Assembly (NCBI GenBank): GCA_030065125.1
Contig: JASJDM010000008.1
Coordinates: 1 to 64,000 of the forward strand
Origin: Lysobacterales bacterium
GTDB taxonomy: Bacteria > Pseudomonadota > Gammaproteobacteria > Xanthomonadales > SZUA-38
DNA length: 64,000 bases
Direction of reading: 5' to 3'
In this document: in pieces, positions 1 through 8,684 of the stretch
Numbering within the stretch: position 1 is the stretch's first letter
How the letters are laid out: every line of letters begins with the position of its first letter
Notes under the pieces: model-generated
Told to the model about the DNA's origin: nothing
What the model saw: the letters and a program-made list of their open reading frames with translations, nothing else
The model's database searches: none
Position numbers and translations under genes: made by a program

Positions 1-44
1 GACAGAGTAAACCCGGGTTTACTCTGTCCCTTTACTCTGACCCC
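1..44. repeat. Palindromic GTAAA/TTTAC intergenic repeat
   Basis: Positions 1-28 are a perfect palindrome with arms gacagagtaaa and tttactctgtc around cccggg. It is followed at 29-44 by cctttactctgacccc, the same core seen again near 7850-7951. It lies just past the 3' end of the phosphatase gene, whose stop is at 75-77. Such 'tttactctgacccc' elements are widespread in proteobacterial intergenic DNA; a link to REP-associated tyrosine transposases is my inference, and no such transposase is in the window. Confidence 0.8.
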
Positions 45-74
45 ATTCCTGCCGTCTCGCGGATGAACAAAGCC

Positions 75-1946
75 CTAATTCCCCGTCAACCGCAGCATCT
101 CATCCCGTCTGGCCAGCAGGGCCTTGACGTGTTTCCTTTTCAGCCAGGGTGTCATGCTCTCCTCCAGGGGTTTCTGCTCGAGGTTCTGCAATGCCTCGAC
201 CACCGCTGCGGGAAGGTTCAGGTCGGCTGCTGACGGCGGCAGCTTGGTCTGGGTGCCGAAAGCCCTGCCGTGGCCGGTGAGGTGGAGGCTCCACAGGCTG
301 CGACGGTACAGCACGTTGTCGGCATTGCGGCCGGCGTTGAAGGTCAGGTAGTCGAACATCGACATGAGGTCGAACTGGGGGTTTACCGGGCACCAGCCGC
401 CAATGCCAATCTGGTTGGCCACCCGCTGGCCCTCGGTGATGGTGTCGGCGTACCACAGCTGCAGCGCGCCATCCTTGCCATTGACCTCTCGCACGGCGGT
501 GGGAGGTACAAGGTCCAGCCCCAGTGCCTGGTCCAGGATAAAGGCGGCCATTTCCAGTCGGTCCGGCCGGCCCCGCTCGCTGGGATAGAACAGGGCCTTG
601 AACCTGCTGCCGTTGTGGCTGACCTGGGCCCGCCATGGCTGGCCTTTCTCGCCCCGGCTGGTGATTTCCACGGTGCCCTCGGCCAGCGCCTGCATCACCT
701 GCTGCCGGTTGAGGTTGCCGGCGATGGGTTGTCCCCCGGTTCTGGGCGCCAACCGTTCGCTGGGATTGAGGTACTGAACGGTGAGGTCGTCGCCTTCCAC
801 GATCAGCGCCGCCGGCCGGCCTTCGTAGTAGGAGACCAGCATGCCGGTGTCCAGCATGATGACCCGGCCGTCATAGAGGCTGTGGGCGCGGCGGTCCACG
901 GTGGGTGTGTGGCCCACGACGACCCGGTTGACCCCGAGTCTGGACAGCGCCGCATCCAGCACCGGCTCCTCCAGGATGGGCTTGCAGTAGACCGAGCCCC
1001 GGTACCACAGGGGGCCGTCCGCGGAAAACAGCGGCGACTGGCTGAGCTCGGTGAATCGCTCCAGGGTGGACAGGGTGTCCAGGTCCTGGCCCTGGCTTGG
1101 ATCCTGGGCCATCTCGCAGGTCATTACCCGTTCCTGGATACAGGGTGAAGGCCCGACGCCGTTCGCGGCATCGGTGGCCAGGTCCCTGGGGTCCTGGTTC
1201 TCGAACCGGGGCAGGGTACCCAGGTCCACCAGTTTTTCCCAGTAACTGACGTAGTCGTTGAGATCGGAACGGAGGCTTCGGTTGAGCTCATCCAGGCCCT
1301 GCTGGCCGACTATCTCGGGCAGTCCGCCGTGCACAAAGGCGGTGTCGTTGACCACCACGACCGGGGGAAGGCCCAGCAGCCACTGGCCATATTTGCCCTG
1401 GGTGGAAAATCCGTGCCGCAGGCCAAAAAATCCGCTGGGAAAGCCTTTCTCGAAAGCGGTCCGGGCGGCGTCCTCGTCGGGGAAGGTATTTTGCTGCTGA
1501 AACCACTGGAAGGCCTGCTCGCGCAGATCGGCCGGCTCCTCCGGCTGGAACGCCGCAAACTCGGCCCGCGCCACGTAGCGCATGTCGCCGGTCAGATTCA
1601 TCAGTTCATGGTTACCCAGCACCACCAGCACGCGGCCACCCTGTTCCGGCGCCTGCTGCTCCAGGCGCATCAGCAGGTCCATGGTATTGCGCGACTCGGG
1701 TCCGCGGTCCAGCAGGTCGCCCAGGCTGACCAGGTGGGTGTTGCCGCCGCTCCAGTTGAGCTGCTCATCCACCAGGCCGGTTTCCTTGAGCAGGGCGACA
1801 AACTCCGGGTAGGCGCCGTGAATGTCGGGTATGGCGACAATCCGCTCGGCGCCCTGCACCCGCCAGTTGTCTTCAGCGGCGGCGGCGCCGATGACCAGCA
1901 CAAAGGCCGTCATCAGGCGGATACAGAAATGGAAAAACTGGCTCAT
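75..1946 (-). CDS. Secreted/periplasmic PPP-type metallophosphoesterase
   Basis: A 623-residue protein. The ATG at 1946 is chosen because it opens a clear signal peptide (hydrophobic stretch to AAAA near residue 24); the frame stays open further upstream but without protein-like sequence. Calcineurin-like phosphoesterase motifs occur in order: PDIHG (41-45 region), GDLLDRG (about 76-82), GNHE (about 111-114) and VVGHTP in the middle of the protein. These supply the two-metal ligands, and the pattern resembles the bacterial Shewanella-like PPP phosphatases. The roughly 220 C-terminal residues after the phosphatase fold are unassigned. Predicted role: phosphomonoester or phosphoprotein hydrolysis outside the cytoplasm; substrate unknown. 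Family confident, start fairly confident. Confidence 0.85.
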   Translation of the reverse strand: MSQFFHFCIRLMTAFVLVIGAAAAEDNWRVQGAERIVAIPDIHGAYPEFVALLKETGLVDEQLNWSGGNTHLVSLGDLLDRGPESRNTMDLLMRLEQQAPEQGGRVLVVLGNHELMNLTGDMRYVARAEFAAFQPEEPADLREQAFQWFQQQNTFPDEDAARTAFEKGFPSGFFGLRHGFSTQGKYGQWLLGLPPVVVVNDTAFVHGGLPEIVGQQGLDELNRSLRSDLNDYVSYWEKLVDLGTLPRFENQDPRDLATDAANGVGPSPCIQERVMTCEMAQDPSQGQDLDTLSTLERFTELSQSPLFSADGPLWYRGSVYCKPILEEPVLDAALSRLGVNRVVVGHTPTVDRRAHSLYDGRVIMLDTGMLVSYYEGRPAALIVEGDDLTVQYLNPSERLAPRTGGQPIAGNLNRQQVMQALAEGTVEITSRGEKGQPWRAQVSHNGSRFKALFYPSERGRPDRLEMAAFILDQALGLDLVPPTAVREVNGKDGALQLWYADTITEGQRVANQIGIGGWCPVNPQFDLMSMFDYLTFNAGRNADNVLYRRSLWSLHLTGHGRAFGTQTKLPPSAADLNLPAAVVEALQNLEQKPLEESMTPWLKRKHVKALLARRDEMLRLTGN

Positions 1947-2105
1947 CTCAAAACCTTTGGACCCCGTATTCCCCCCGATGTTACCCCCATGGGCGGGTGC
2001 GTCAAAAACCCACACACTGCTACGGGGATTCCACAGTCGTTGCGCTACGGGGGCTCTCTTAGAATCTGGCTGGTAATTATTCTTGTGAATCAGGTAGATG
2101 GTGTC

Positions 2106-2390
2106 ATGACGGACCTTCCTCAAAAAGTCCAGCAGATCAAGGAACGGGGGTTTGCTGTTTTCCTCGGCGAGGGCTTGTCGGCCGACTTCATGGCCAAGTT
2201 TGACCATCCCATCCCGGTGGAGGGTATTCGCCAGGTCCGGGTGTGGGGGCTGCAGGTTGACGACGAGCGTGAGCTGCCGGGACACGAGAGGACCTCCATA
2301 CCCGACGAGGAACGCTGGGAAATCAATATCCGTGCCAGGAACGGAAGCTGCTACGAAGTAGATTCCGACCTGCTGCTGCCGGCACCCTGA
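2106..2390 (+). CDS. Small hypothetical protein (94 aa)
   Basis: ATG at 2106 gives 94 residues, acidic and soluble, with no membrane segment and no domain I recognise. Central features are a predicted beta-rich stretch (RQVRVWGLQVDD) and a C-terminal 'RNGSCYEVDSD'. It stops 16 bases before the complex II flavoprotein start and could be the first gene of that transcript. The frame is open much further upstream, but that part is antisense to the phosphatase and is not credited. No function is proposed. Confidence 0.55.
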   Translation: MTDLPQKVQQIKERGFAVFLGEGLSADFMAKFDHPIPVEGIRQVRVWGLQVDDERELPGHERTSIPDEERWEINIRARNGSCYEVDSDLLLPAP

Positions 2391-2406
2391 CCATCCCGCA
2401 TCGACC

Positions 2407-4125
2407 ATGGCCCGGGAAGTCATACACGACGTTTTGATACTTGGCTCCGGGCTGGCGGGCCTGCGTGCAGCGGTTGAGATCGCGCGTCGGGTCGAAGGGG
2501 CCGACATCGGCCTGGTGTCCAAGGTCCAGTTGATGCGTGCCCACTCGGTCTGCGCCGAGGGCGGCACCGGCGCGGTGCTGCGGGAAGACCTTGGAGACAG
2601 TCTCGATCTGCATGCCTGGGACACGGTCAAGGGTTCTGATTTCCTGGCGGACCAGGACGTGGTCTACCGGTTCGTGGAGCAGTCTCCCAAGGAAATCCAC
2701 CAGCTGGACCGCTGGGGTCTGCCCTGGTCCCGCACCGAGGACGGCCACATCCTGCAACGGGACTTTGGCGGTCACAGCTATCCCCGCGCCACCATGGCGG
2801 CGGACAAGACCGGCTTCTTCGAGATGCAGACCCTGTACGACACCCTGCAGCAGCACGGGGGCTGCGCCCGCTATGACGAGGTATTCGCCAGCAGGATACT
2901 GGTCAACGACGAGGGCCGGTTTCTTGGGCTGTCGGTCATCGATATGGCCAGCGGCGAAATGCTTACCCTGCGGGGTCGTGCCCTGCTCATCGCCACCGGT
3001 GGCGCCGGTACGCTCTATGGATTCACCACCTATTCCGACACCGTCAGCGGGGATGGCCTGGCCATGGCCTACCGCGCCGGCCTGGCCCTGGAGGACACCG
3101 AATTCATCCAGTTTCATCCCACCGGGCTGATCCCGTCGGGCATCCTGATGACCGAGGGTTGCCGCGGCGAAGGCGGCTACCTGCGCAACAACCAGGGCGA
3201 GCGATTCATGCAGCACTACGCGGCGTCCAAGATGGAGCTGGCGCCCCGGGACATCATTTCGCGCGCCATGATGACCGAGATCCTGGAGGGTCGTGGTTTC
3301 CACCAGGACGGCGAGCTGGACCACCTGCAGCTGGACATGACGCACCTGGGTGCCGAGCGCATCCACCAGCGGCTACCCCTGATCCGGGAAGTGGCTATGA
3401 AGTTTATCGGCATGGATCCGGTGGATACCCCGGTGCCGGTGCGGCCCGTGGCCCACTATTCCATGGGCGGCATCGAGACCGACATCGATGGGGCCTGCAC
3501 TGCGCCCGGGATCTGGGCTGCCGGAGAAGCGGCCTGCGTGTCGCTGCATGGCGCCAACCGACTGGGGACCAACTCCACGGCGGAATGCCTGGTATGGGGC
3601 GCCATCTGCGGTGAAAAGATTGCCGGTTTCCTGGGCGAGGAACCGGGACTGCCGGACCTGCCGGCGGACCTGGTGGCGGCCGAGGAGTCACGTATCTTTG
3701 AAGGATTGCTGGGTCCCGGCGGCAGCGCCAGCCCGTTCGAAATCCGGCACCAGCTGCGCGACGCCATGGATCAGCACCTGGGCGTTTATCGTGACGGCGC
3801 CAGTATGCAGCAGGGGCTCGACAAAGTGCGCGAGCTGAAAGCGGCCTTTAAAGATGTCCAGGTGGAGGACAAGAGCCGGGTCTACAACACCAATCTGGTT
3901 CGGGCCCTGGAACTGGAAAACCTGCTGGACCTGGCCGAGGTGGCGGTGGCGTCTGCCCTGGCCCGGGAGGAATCCCGCGGAGCTCACGCCCGTACGGATT
4001 TTCCTGACCGGGACGACGACAACTGGCTGAAACACACGCTGGTGCGGCAGGCGGGGGACGGTTTGGACATCCGGTACAAGCCCGTCGCCATCACCCATTG
4101 GGAGCCGGTGGAGAGGAAGTACTGA
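2407..4125 (+). CDS. sdhA: Succinate dehydrogenase/fumarate reductase flavoprotein subunit
   Basis: 572 residues, the usual length for the complex II A subunit. It opens with a dinucleotide-binding motif (LGSGLAGLRAA) and has the His-containing FAD-attachment segment (AHSVCAEGGTGA). Active-site elements are visible: FHPTGL, RDIISRAM, HYSMGGI and RLGTNSTAE, giving the His and Arg residues that bind the dicarboxylate. It carries out succinate/fumarate interconversion on the cytoplasmic face of the membrane. It begins an A-C-D-B cluster with 2-9 base spacings. 'SVCAEGG' differs from the usual 'TVAAQGG', so this is not the classical E. coli-type SdhA; direction (oxidation or fumarate reduction) cannot be told from sequence. 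Confidence 0.93.
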   Translation: MAREVIHDVLILGSGLAGLRAAVEIARRVEGADIGLVSKVQLMRAHSVCAEGGTGAVLREDLGDSLDLHAWDTVKGSDFLADQDVVYRFVEQSPKEIHQLDRWGLPWSRTEDGHILQRDFGGHSYPRATMAADKTGFFEMQTLYDTLQQHGGCARYDEVFASRILVNDEGRFLGLSVIDMASGEMLTLRGRALLIATGGAGTLYGFTTYSDTVSGDGLAMAYRAGLALEDTEFIQFHPTGLIPSGILMTEGCRGEGGYLRNNQGERFMQHYAASKMELAPRDIISRAMMTEILEGRGFHQDGELDHLQLDMTHLGAERIHQRLPLIREVAMKFIGMDPVDTPVPVRPVAHYSMGGIETDIDGACTAPGIWAAGEAACVSLHGANRLGTNSTAECLVWGAICGEKIAGFLGEEPGLPDLPADLVAAEESRIFEGLLGPGGSASPFEIRHQLRDAMDQHLGVYRDGASMQQGLDKVRELKAAFKDVQVEDKSRVYNTNLVRALELENLLDLAEVAVASALAREESRGAHARTDFPDRDDDNWLKHTLVRQAGDGLDIRYKPVAITHWEPVERKY

Positions 4126-4127
4126 TC

Positions 4128-4568
4128 ATGGCGGTATCCGAAAAAACCATGCGGCCCTCGGGCATTCTGCGCTGGCTGGGCGGTGGACGCCGGGGCCTGG
4201 AAGGCTACCTGTATGTCATCCATCGCATTTCCGGTCTGGCCCTGCTGATGTTCCTGATGATGCACGTGTTTTTTACCGGTGTGCGGCTGCTGGGCGAAGA
4301 GGCGTGGAGCGGCCTGATGGAAATGGCCAACAATCCGGTTCTGCATTTCCTTGAGTACCTGGTGTATGTGGCCTTTGCATTCCACGCGGTCAACGGCCTG
4401 CGGCTGATCATCATCGAGCTGGCTTTTGGCATCGGTCCGCCGGATGAACCGGTCTATCCCTACAAGGGCTCTATCCATAAACAGCGTCCGCTGATGCTGA
4501 TTGCCATGGTCATCGTGGGCATATTGATATTCGCCGGCGGATTCGACCTGGTGGCCATGGGGCACTGA
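4128..4568 (+). CDS. sdhC: Complex II membrane anchor, cytochrome b-type subunit C
   Basis: 146 residues from the ATG at 4128, two bases after the flavoprotein stop; an in-frame TTG upstream overlaps sdhA and is rejected. Three membrane helices are visible. The first carries the conserved HRISGLALLMFL...H pattern and the second FAFHAVNGLRL, giving candidate haem b and quinone-site His/Arg residues. It anchors the A and B subunits and passes electrons to quinone. Placement between sdhA and sdhD supports the call. Confidence 0.88.
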   Translation: MAVSEKTMRPSGILRWLGGGRRGLEGYLYVIHRISGLALLMFLMMHVFFTGVRLLGEEAWSGLMEMANNPVLHFLEYLVYVAFAFHAVNGLRLIIIELAFGIGPPDEPVYPYKGSIHKQRPLMLIAMVIVGILIFAGGFDLVAMGH

Positions 4569-4570
4569 GC

Positions 4571-4939
4571 ATGAGAGAAACCAAGTACTGGGCCCTGAAC
4601 CTGCTGGCTGGACTGCTGATCCTGGTGTTGCTGGCTCAGCACATGGCGGTGATGCAACTGGATGGCTGGCTGGAGAAATGGCTGGCGGACTGGATTCCGC
4701 CGCTGAGCTGGCCCGGCCTGGTCGAACGCGGCACCAACCTGATTCAAATGGTCAGCTACGTGCTGCTGCTGGGGCTCGGGCTGTTTCACGGCTTTTACGG
4801 GCTGAACAAGATTCTTGCCGAGTTCATCCAGGGCGACCAAAAGCGGCGAATCATCCGCCTGGGCTGCACGGTCATGGGTATCCTGCTGTTTGTCGTGGGG
4901 ACCACGGTGACGGTGGGTTTCTACCTGGTCAACGGTTAG
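4571..4939 (+). CDS. sdhD: Complex II membrane anchor, second subunit (D)
   Basis: 122 residues with three hydrophobic helices and a His-rich segment (LAQHMAVMQ, LGLFHGFYGLNK). It starts two bases after subunit C and ends nine bases before the iron-sulfur subunit, so translation is probably coupled. Sequence alone resembles small haem-b anchor subunits only weakly; the assignment rests mainly on size, topology and position in the A-C-D-B cluster. Confidence 0.82.
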   Translation: MRETKYWALNLLAGLLILVLLAQHMAVMQLDGWLEKWLADWIPPLSWPGLVERGTNLIQMVSYVLLLGLGLFHGFYGLNKILAEFIQGDQKRRIIRLGCTVMGILLFVVGTTVTVGFYLVNG

Positions 4940-4948
4940 GGAGCGACC

Positions 4949-5749
4949 ATGACGGATCAAACAGTCACTTTTCGCGTACGGCGGCACCAGCCCGGACAGG
5001 AAGACGCCTGGCAGGAATACCCGGTTGCGGTCCATCCCGGCATGACCGTGCTGGACGGACTGCAGCAGATCAAGGAACAGCAGGACTCGAGCCTGGCCTG
5101 GCGCCACTCCTGTCGCATGGGCATTTGCGGGTCCTGCGGCATGGTGATCAACGGCCAGCCAGGCCTGGCCTGCAATACCCAGGTGCTGGATATCAGCGAC
5201 CGCCGAATCAGCCTGGAACCGCTGTCCAATTTTCCGGTGGCCCGGGACCTGGTGCCCGACCTGGAGCCCATGTTCGACAAACATCGTTCCATCAAGCCGT
5301 TTCTGATTGCCGGGCAGCAGGACGGCGACGAGCCCCTGCGGCAGAGTCCGCGCCAATTGACCGACTACCTGCAGTTTTCCTACTGCATCAAGTGCGGCGC
5401 CTGCATGGCGGCCTGTCCTACCCTGGCCAGTGATGCCGACTTCCTGGGCCCCATGCCGCTGACCGCGGCGCACCGCTACAACCGCGATTCCAGGGACGAT
5501 GGATTTGACCAGCGCAAGCAAAGCCTGGGAGACCACCATTCCATCAGTCACTGCCATTACGCGGCGGAGTGTTCCAAGGTCTGCCCCAAGGGTGTGGATC
5601 CGGCCAAGGCCATCCAGTATCTCAAACGTGACCTGGTGCTGGACCTGGTAGGCCTGCGGCGCCGGCCGGGACCGGTTCCCCAGGGGAGTCCCGGCACGCC
5701 CAGGGATGACATCCCCAAGGCGCCGGAATTCACCGTCAAAAAACCTTAG
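4949..5749 (+). CDS. sdhB: Succinate dehydrogenase/fumarate reductase iron-sulfur subunit
   Basis: 266 residues. The N-terminal ferredoxin domain has CRMGICGSCGM...LAC for the [2Fe-2S] cluster. The C-terminal domain has CIKCGACMAACP for [4Fe-4S], and a CHYAAECSKVCPKG segment which, with an additional upstream cysteine, supplies the [3Fe-4S] cluster. It relays electrons from FAD in subunit A to quinone at the anchor. Placing B last in the cluster is less common than the C-D-A-B order of E. coli sdh. A CBS-domain gene follows after nine bases. Confidence 0.93.
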   Translation: MTDQTVTFRVRRHQPGQEDAWQEYPVAVHPGMTVLDGLQQIKEQQDSSLAWRHSCRMGICGSCGMVINGQPGLACNTQVLDISDRRISLEPLSNFPVARDLVPDLEPMFDKHRSIKPFLIAGQQDGDEPLRQSPRQLTDYLQFSYCIKCGACMAACPTLASDADFLGPMPLTAAHRYNRDSRDDGFDQRKQSLGDHHSISHCHYAAECSKVCPKGVDPAKAIQYLKRDLVLDLVGLRRRPGPVPQGSPGTPRDDIPKAPEFTVKKP

Positions 5750-5758
5750 ACTGGGGCA

Positions 5759-6322
5759 ATGACTGCCCGAGATTTCATTCCCATCCGGCCCGCCCGGGAT
5801 CTGATGATCCCGCTGGATTCCTATCCTCACCTGCCCGATACCGCCACCCTGTCGGACGCCATCCTGGCCTTTGTCGGATCCCAGATTGAGCGTAAGGGCA
5901 GGTTCTCGCTGCCGCGGATCGTGCTGATCATCGACGGCGAAAACCACCTGGTCGGACAGGTTCGCCGGAGGGATATCCTGCGGGGATTGCTGCCGGACTT
6001 CTTTACCCAGGATGAATCCCACGCCCTGAGCCACTTCGACATGGAACTGGACGAGGACATGAACCTGGCGGAGCTGTTCAAGGATGGAGAAAGGCAGGTC
6101 CTTTCTCGAAACGCAGACGAACCGGTGACCCGGATCATGCGGCCCATCGAGACCACGGTATCGGCTGATGCCGACCTGATGGAGCTGGTAGTAAAGGCGG
6201 CCAGGACCGAGTCGCACATGCTGCCGGTGATGGACCTGGAAAACGTGATCGGAGTGGTTAGAACGGTAGAGATCCTCAACCAGATTCGCCGCATGCTGGA
6301 GCTGCCCCTGACGGATGAGTGA
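5759..6322 (+). CDS. CBS-domain pair protein
   Basis: 187 residues forming two CBS modules (about 15-75 and 120-180); the second ends with the typical 'HMLPVMDLENVIGVVR' turn. CBS pairs bind adenine nucleotides and usually regulate a partner enzyme or transporter. No catalytic domain is present. The gene is nine bases after sdhB and overlaps the start of the downstream transporter by eight bases, so the likely partner is complex II or, more probably, the transporter. That partnership is inference from position. Confidence 0.85.
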   Translation: MTARDFIPIRPARDLMIPLDSYPHLPDTATLSDAILAFVGSQIERKGRFSLPRIVLIIDGENHLVGQVRRRDILRGLLPDFFTQDESHALSHFDMELDEDMNLAELFKDGERQVLSRNADEPVTRIMRPIETTVSADADLMELVVKAARTESHMLPVMDLENVIGVVRTVEILNQIRRMLELPLTDE

Positions 6323-7829
6323 GGCCGGACCAACGCCTGCAGCGCGCCGGGGAAAACCCATCCTGGTGCGCCTGGCCAGCGCGACCGCTGCCCGGGACGT
6401 CCGGCGCTGGATCTGGCTGCTGACCGGGGTAGGGCTTTTCGCAGCCATTGCCTTGTGGCCGTCGCCGCCCATCGCGGTTGACCCCAACGGTGAGGTCGTT
6501 GCGCTGGGGCGGGAAGCCCAATGGGCACTGGCCCTGTTTGCATTGGCTGCCACCTGGTGGGTGTTCGAGGTGGTCCCCATCGGCGTTACTGCCATTGCCA
6601 TCGGCGTGGCCCAGGCACTGTTCCTGATCCGTGAACCGCGGGTGGCCTGGACCGACTACTTTGATCCTTCGGTGTGGTTCATATTCGGCTCCATCGTTAT
6701 CGGCCTGGTGTTCACCCGAACCGGCCTGACCCGGCGGCTGGCCTACGGCATGCTGATGGCCGTGGGCGAAAAAACCCGCAATATCTACCTGGGCGCGTTC
6801 CTGATGACCGCTGGACTGACCCTGGTCATGGCCCACACGGCGGTGGCCGCCGCGCTGTTCCCGGTGCTGATGGCCATACACCACCTCTACGGTTCCGGGG
6901 ACGAGAAGACCCGGTTCGGGGCCGGGCTGTTCGTGGGCATGGCGTTTACAGCCGGCGCCGGCAGCGTCATTACCCTGTTCGGCGCGGCCCGCAGTGCCGT
7001 GGGCATCGGGTTTTTTCGTGAGCTGGCCGGCCGCGACGTGGATTTCTTCGAGCTGAGCTACTACATGGCGCCACTGGGTGCGGTCATGGTGCTGATCCTG
7101 TGGCTGTATATCCTGGTGGTGTTTCCGCCGGAGCGCTCGGTGATCCCGGGGCTGCGTGATCGTGCCCGGGCACTTTACGAAAAGCTGGGCCCCATGACCC
7201 GCCGCGAATTCGGAGCGGTATTGATCGTGACCGCCGCCGTGCTGCTGATGAGTCTCAAGCAATTTGTCCCGGCGCTGGCCGGCATCGACAAGAGCGCCAT
7301 CATCCTTTCCGCCACGGTACTGTTTTTCGTGTTCCGCATACTTAAGGCAGATGACCTGGAGGGCGTCTCCTGGAATATCATCCTGTTGTTTGGCGGCGCC
7401 ATGAGTATCGGATTCTGTTTGTGGCAGACCGGCGCCGCCAAGTGGCTGGCCATCCACTGGCTGGGTCTGCTGGCCACCGCGCCACCCCTGGCATTTATTA
7501 CCGGTGTGGCGGTGTTTGTCATGATCATGACCAACCTGATCATGAACGTGGCGGCCATCGCGATCTCTCTGCCGGTGGCGCTGACCATCGCGCCCTACAT
7601 GGGCGTTGCACCAGAGCCGATTCTCTACGCCTCCCTGGCCGCGGCGGGCATGCCTTTCCTGTTCCTGGTCGGCGCCGCACCCAATGCCATTGCTTATAAC
7701 TCCGAACAGTTCACTACCGGCCGGTTTTTCGTTGCGGGGGTGCCGGCCAGCGTGATCCTGGTGGGCGTCATTGCGCTGTTCGTGTGGAAGATCTGGCCGT
7801 GGATGGGGATGCCCGTGTTTATTCGTTGA
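6315..7829 (+). CDS. DASS/SLC13-family sodium:dicarboxylate or sulfate symporter
   Basis: 504 residues with about 11-12 membrane helices. The family signature is clear in the C-terminal half (MTNLIMNVAAIAISLPV and the later PFLFLVGAAPNAIAY), where Na+ and carboxylate are bound. Its coding start lies inside the end of the CBS gene. Co-location with complex II genes favours a C4-dicarboxylate substrate, but sulfate or another anion is possible. The gene ends directly before a palindromic repeat block that may serve as terminator. Confidence 0.88.
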   Translation: MSEAGPTPAARRGKPILVRLASATAARDVRRWIWLLTGVGLFAAIALWPSPPIAVDPNGEVVALGREAQWALALFALAATWWVFEVVPIGVTAIAIGVAQALFLIREPRVAWTDYFDPSVWFIFGSIVIGLVFTRTGLTRRLAYGMLMAVGEKTRNIYLGAFLMTAGLTLVMAHTAVAAALFPVLMAIHHLYGSGDEKTRFGAGLFVGMAFTAGAGSVITLFGAARSAVGIGFFRELAGRDVDFFELSYYMAPLGAVMVLILWLYILVVFPPERSVIPGLRDRARALYEKLGPMTRREFGAVLIVTAAVLLMSLKQFVPALAGIDKSAIILSATVLFFVFRILKADDLEGVSWNIILLFGGAMSIGFCLWQTGAAKWLAIHWLGLLATAPPLAFITGVAVFVMIMTNLIMNVAAIAISLPVALTIAPYMGVAPEPILYASLAAAGMPFLFLVGAAPNAIAYNSEQFTTGRFFVAGVPASVILVGVIALFVWKIWPWMGMPVFIR

Positions 7830-7849
7830 ATATTGGGGTCATGAATATT

Positions 7850-7951
7850 GGGGTCAGAGTAAAGTGCCAGAGTAAAAATTTACTCTGGCACTTTACTCTG
7901 ACCCCGTGCGTCAAAATTTACTCTGGCACTTTACTCTGACCCCGTGCGTCA
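7850..7951. repeat. GGGGTCAGAGTAAA palindrome plus 38-bp direct repeat
   Basis: Arms of 27 bases at 7850-7876 and 7879-7905 are exact reverse complements with a two-base spacer. The right arm plus its flank (gtgcgtca) is repeated at 7917-7951, giving a 38-bp period. A partial copy (tattggggtc) sits at 7831-7840. It lies between two convergent genes, and the stop codon of the minus-strand gene (7949-7951) is inside the repeat. It may act as a bidirectional terminator. The same core is at 29-44. Confidence 0.9.
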
Positions 7952-8512
7952 CCCGGTGATCTGATACGACCGACCGAGGATGTCGAACAGGATGAACCCC
8001 ACCAGCAGGGTCACCAGCACGCCGTGCAGTGCTCTGTTGCGGAAGGTGGCCGCCAGCACGCAGATGATCAGCACCGGGAGTGAAGCGAAGTTGTCCATTG
8101 TCACCAGTTGCATGTCGAAAACCAGTGGACGGAACAGGGTAGACACGGTTACGGCAGTGGCAGCCAGCCACCAGACCGGCCGGGTGCGCTCGTAGTAGTA
8201 ATCGGCCAGGTCCCGGTAACTGGTGAGCGGTCGCGGGAACATCAGGTGAATGATCAGGAAAAAACATATCGGACCGGCCAGCATCATTGACAGCCCGATG
8301 AACGTCCACTCCGACGTGGACTGCAGACCCCAGGCCTCCCACCATTGCTGCAGCATGGCCAGGAACAAGGCAAGAATCAGCAGGCTGTGAACCCAGTAGG
8401 TCCGGACCTGGCCGCGCTCCCGGATCAGTCCGGCCACCCCGGTCAGCAGTTCAGCCAATCCCAGGCCGATGATGATGGACACCAGTACCATCAGGAATTC
8501 GAAGAGATTCAT
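7949..8512 (-). CDS. Hypothetical six-helix membrane protein
   Basis: 187 residues, ATG at 8512. About five or six hydrophobic segments alternate with short polar loops; a conserved-looking 'YRDLADYYYERTRPVWW' loop lies mid-protein. No cofactor motif is seen and I do not recognise a named family. The final residues and stop codon fall in the adjacent repeat, so the C-terminus may have been altered by insertion of the repeat. Stands alone between convergent and divergent neighbours. Confidence 0.7.
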   Translation of the reverse strand: MNLFEFLMVLVSIIIGLGLAELLTGVAGLIRERGQVRTYWVHSLLILALFLAMLQQWWEAWGLQSTSEWTFIGLSMMLAGPICFFLIIHLMFPRPLTSYRDLADYYYERTRPVWWLAATAVTVSTLFRPLVFDMQLVTMDNFASLPVLIICVLAATFRNRALHGVLVTLLVGFILFDILGRSYQITG

Positions 8513-8611
8513 GCAGAGCCTCGTTTGGTGGGCGGGGACAGTTTAAACGGCATTGAGCCGGCAATGAGCTGATTGCTGGAAATGCCACTTCTTACCCGGT
8601 CACACCACCCC

Positions 8612-8631
8612 CCGGCGGGCGCTCCCGCCGG
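8612..8631. terminator. GC-rich hairpin, possible terminator
   Basis: Perfect 8-bp stem ccggcggg/cccgccgg with loop cgct, in the 270-base divergent gap between the membrane protein and the HTH gene. There is no T-tract, so Rho-independent termination is uncertain. Confidence 0.4.
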
Positions 8632-8684
8632 TGACTCAAATCCCCAATCCCTGGTTTTTCAGTGACCTGGGTCAGTCAGGTCAT

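Noticed and set aside
1329..2105. Upstream extension of the 94-residue hypothetical protein
   Set aside because: The added sequence is antisense to the phosphatase gene and not protein-like; only the part from 2106 is kept.
4460..6601. 713-codon open frame on the minus strand across the complex II/CBS genes
   Set aside because: It is antisense to strongly supported genes and has no domain or natural composition; long antisense frames are usual in GC-rich DNA.
8535..8550. ggggacagtttaaac, similar to repeat cores found elsewhere
   Set aside because: Single copy in the window with no partner arm, so not called as a repeat.
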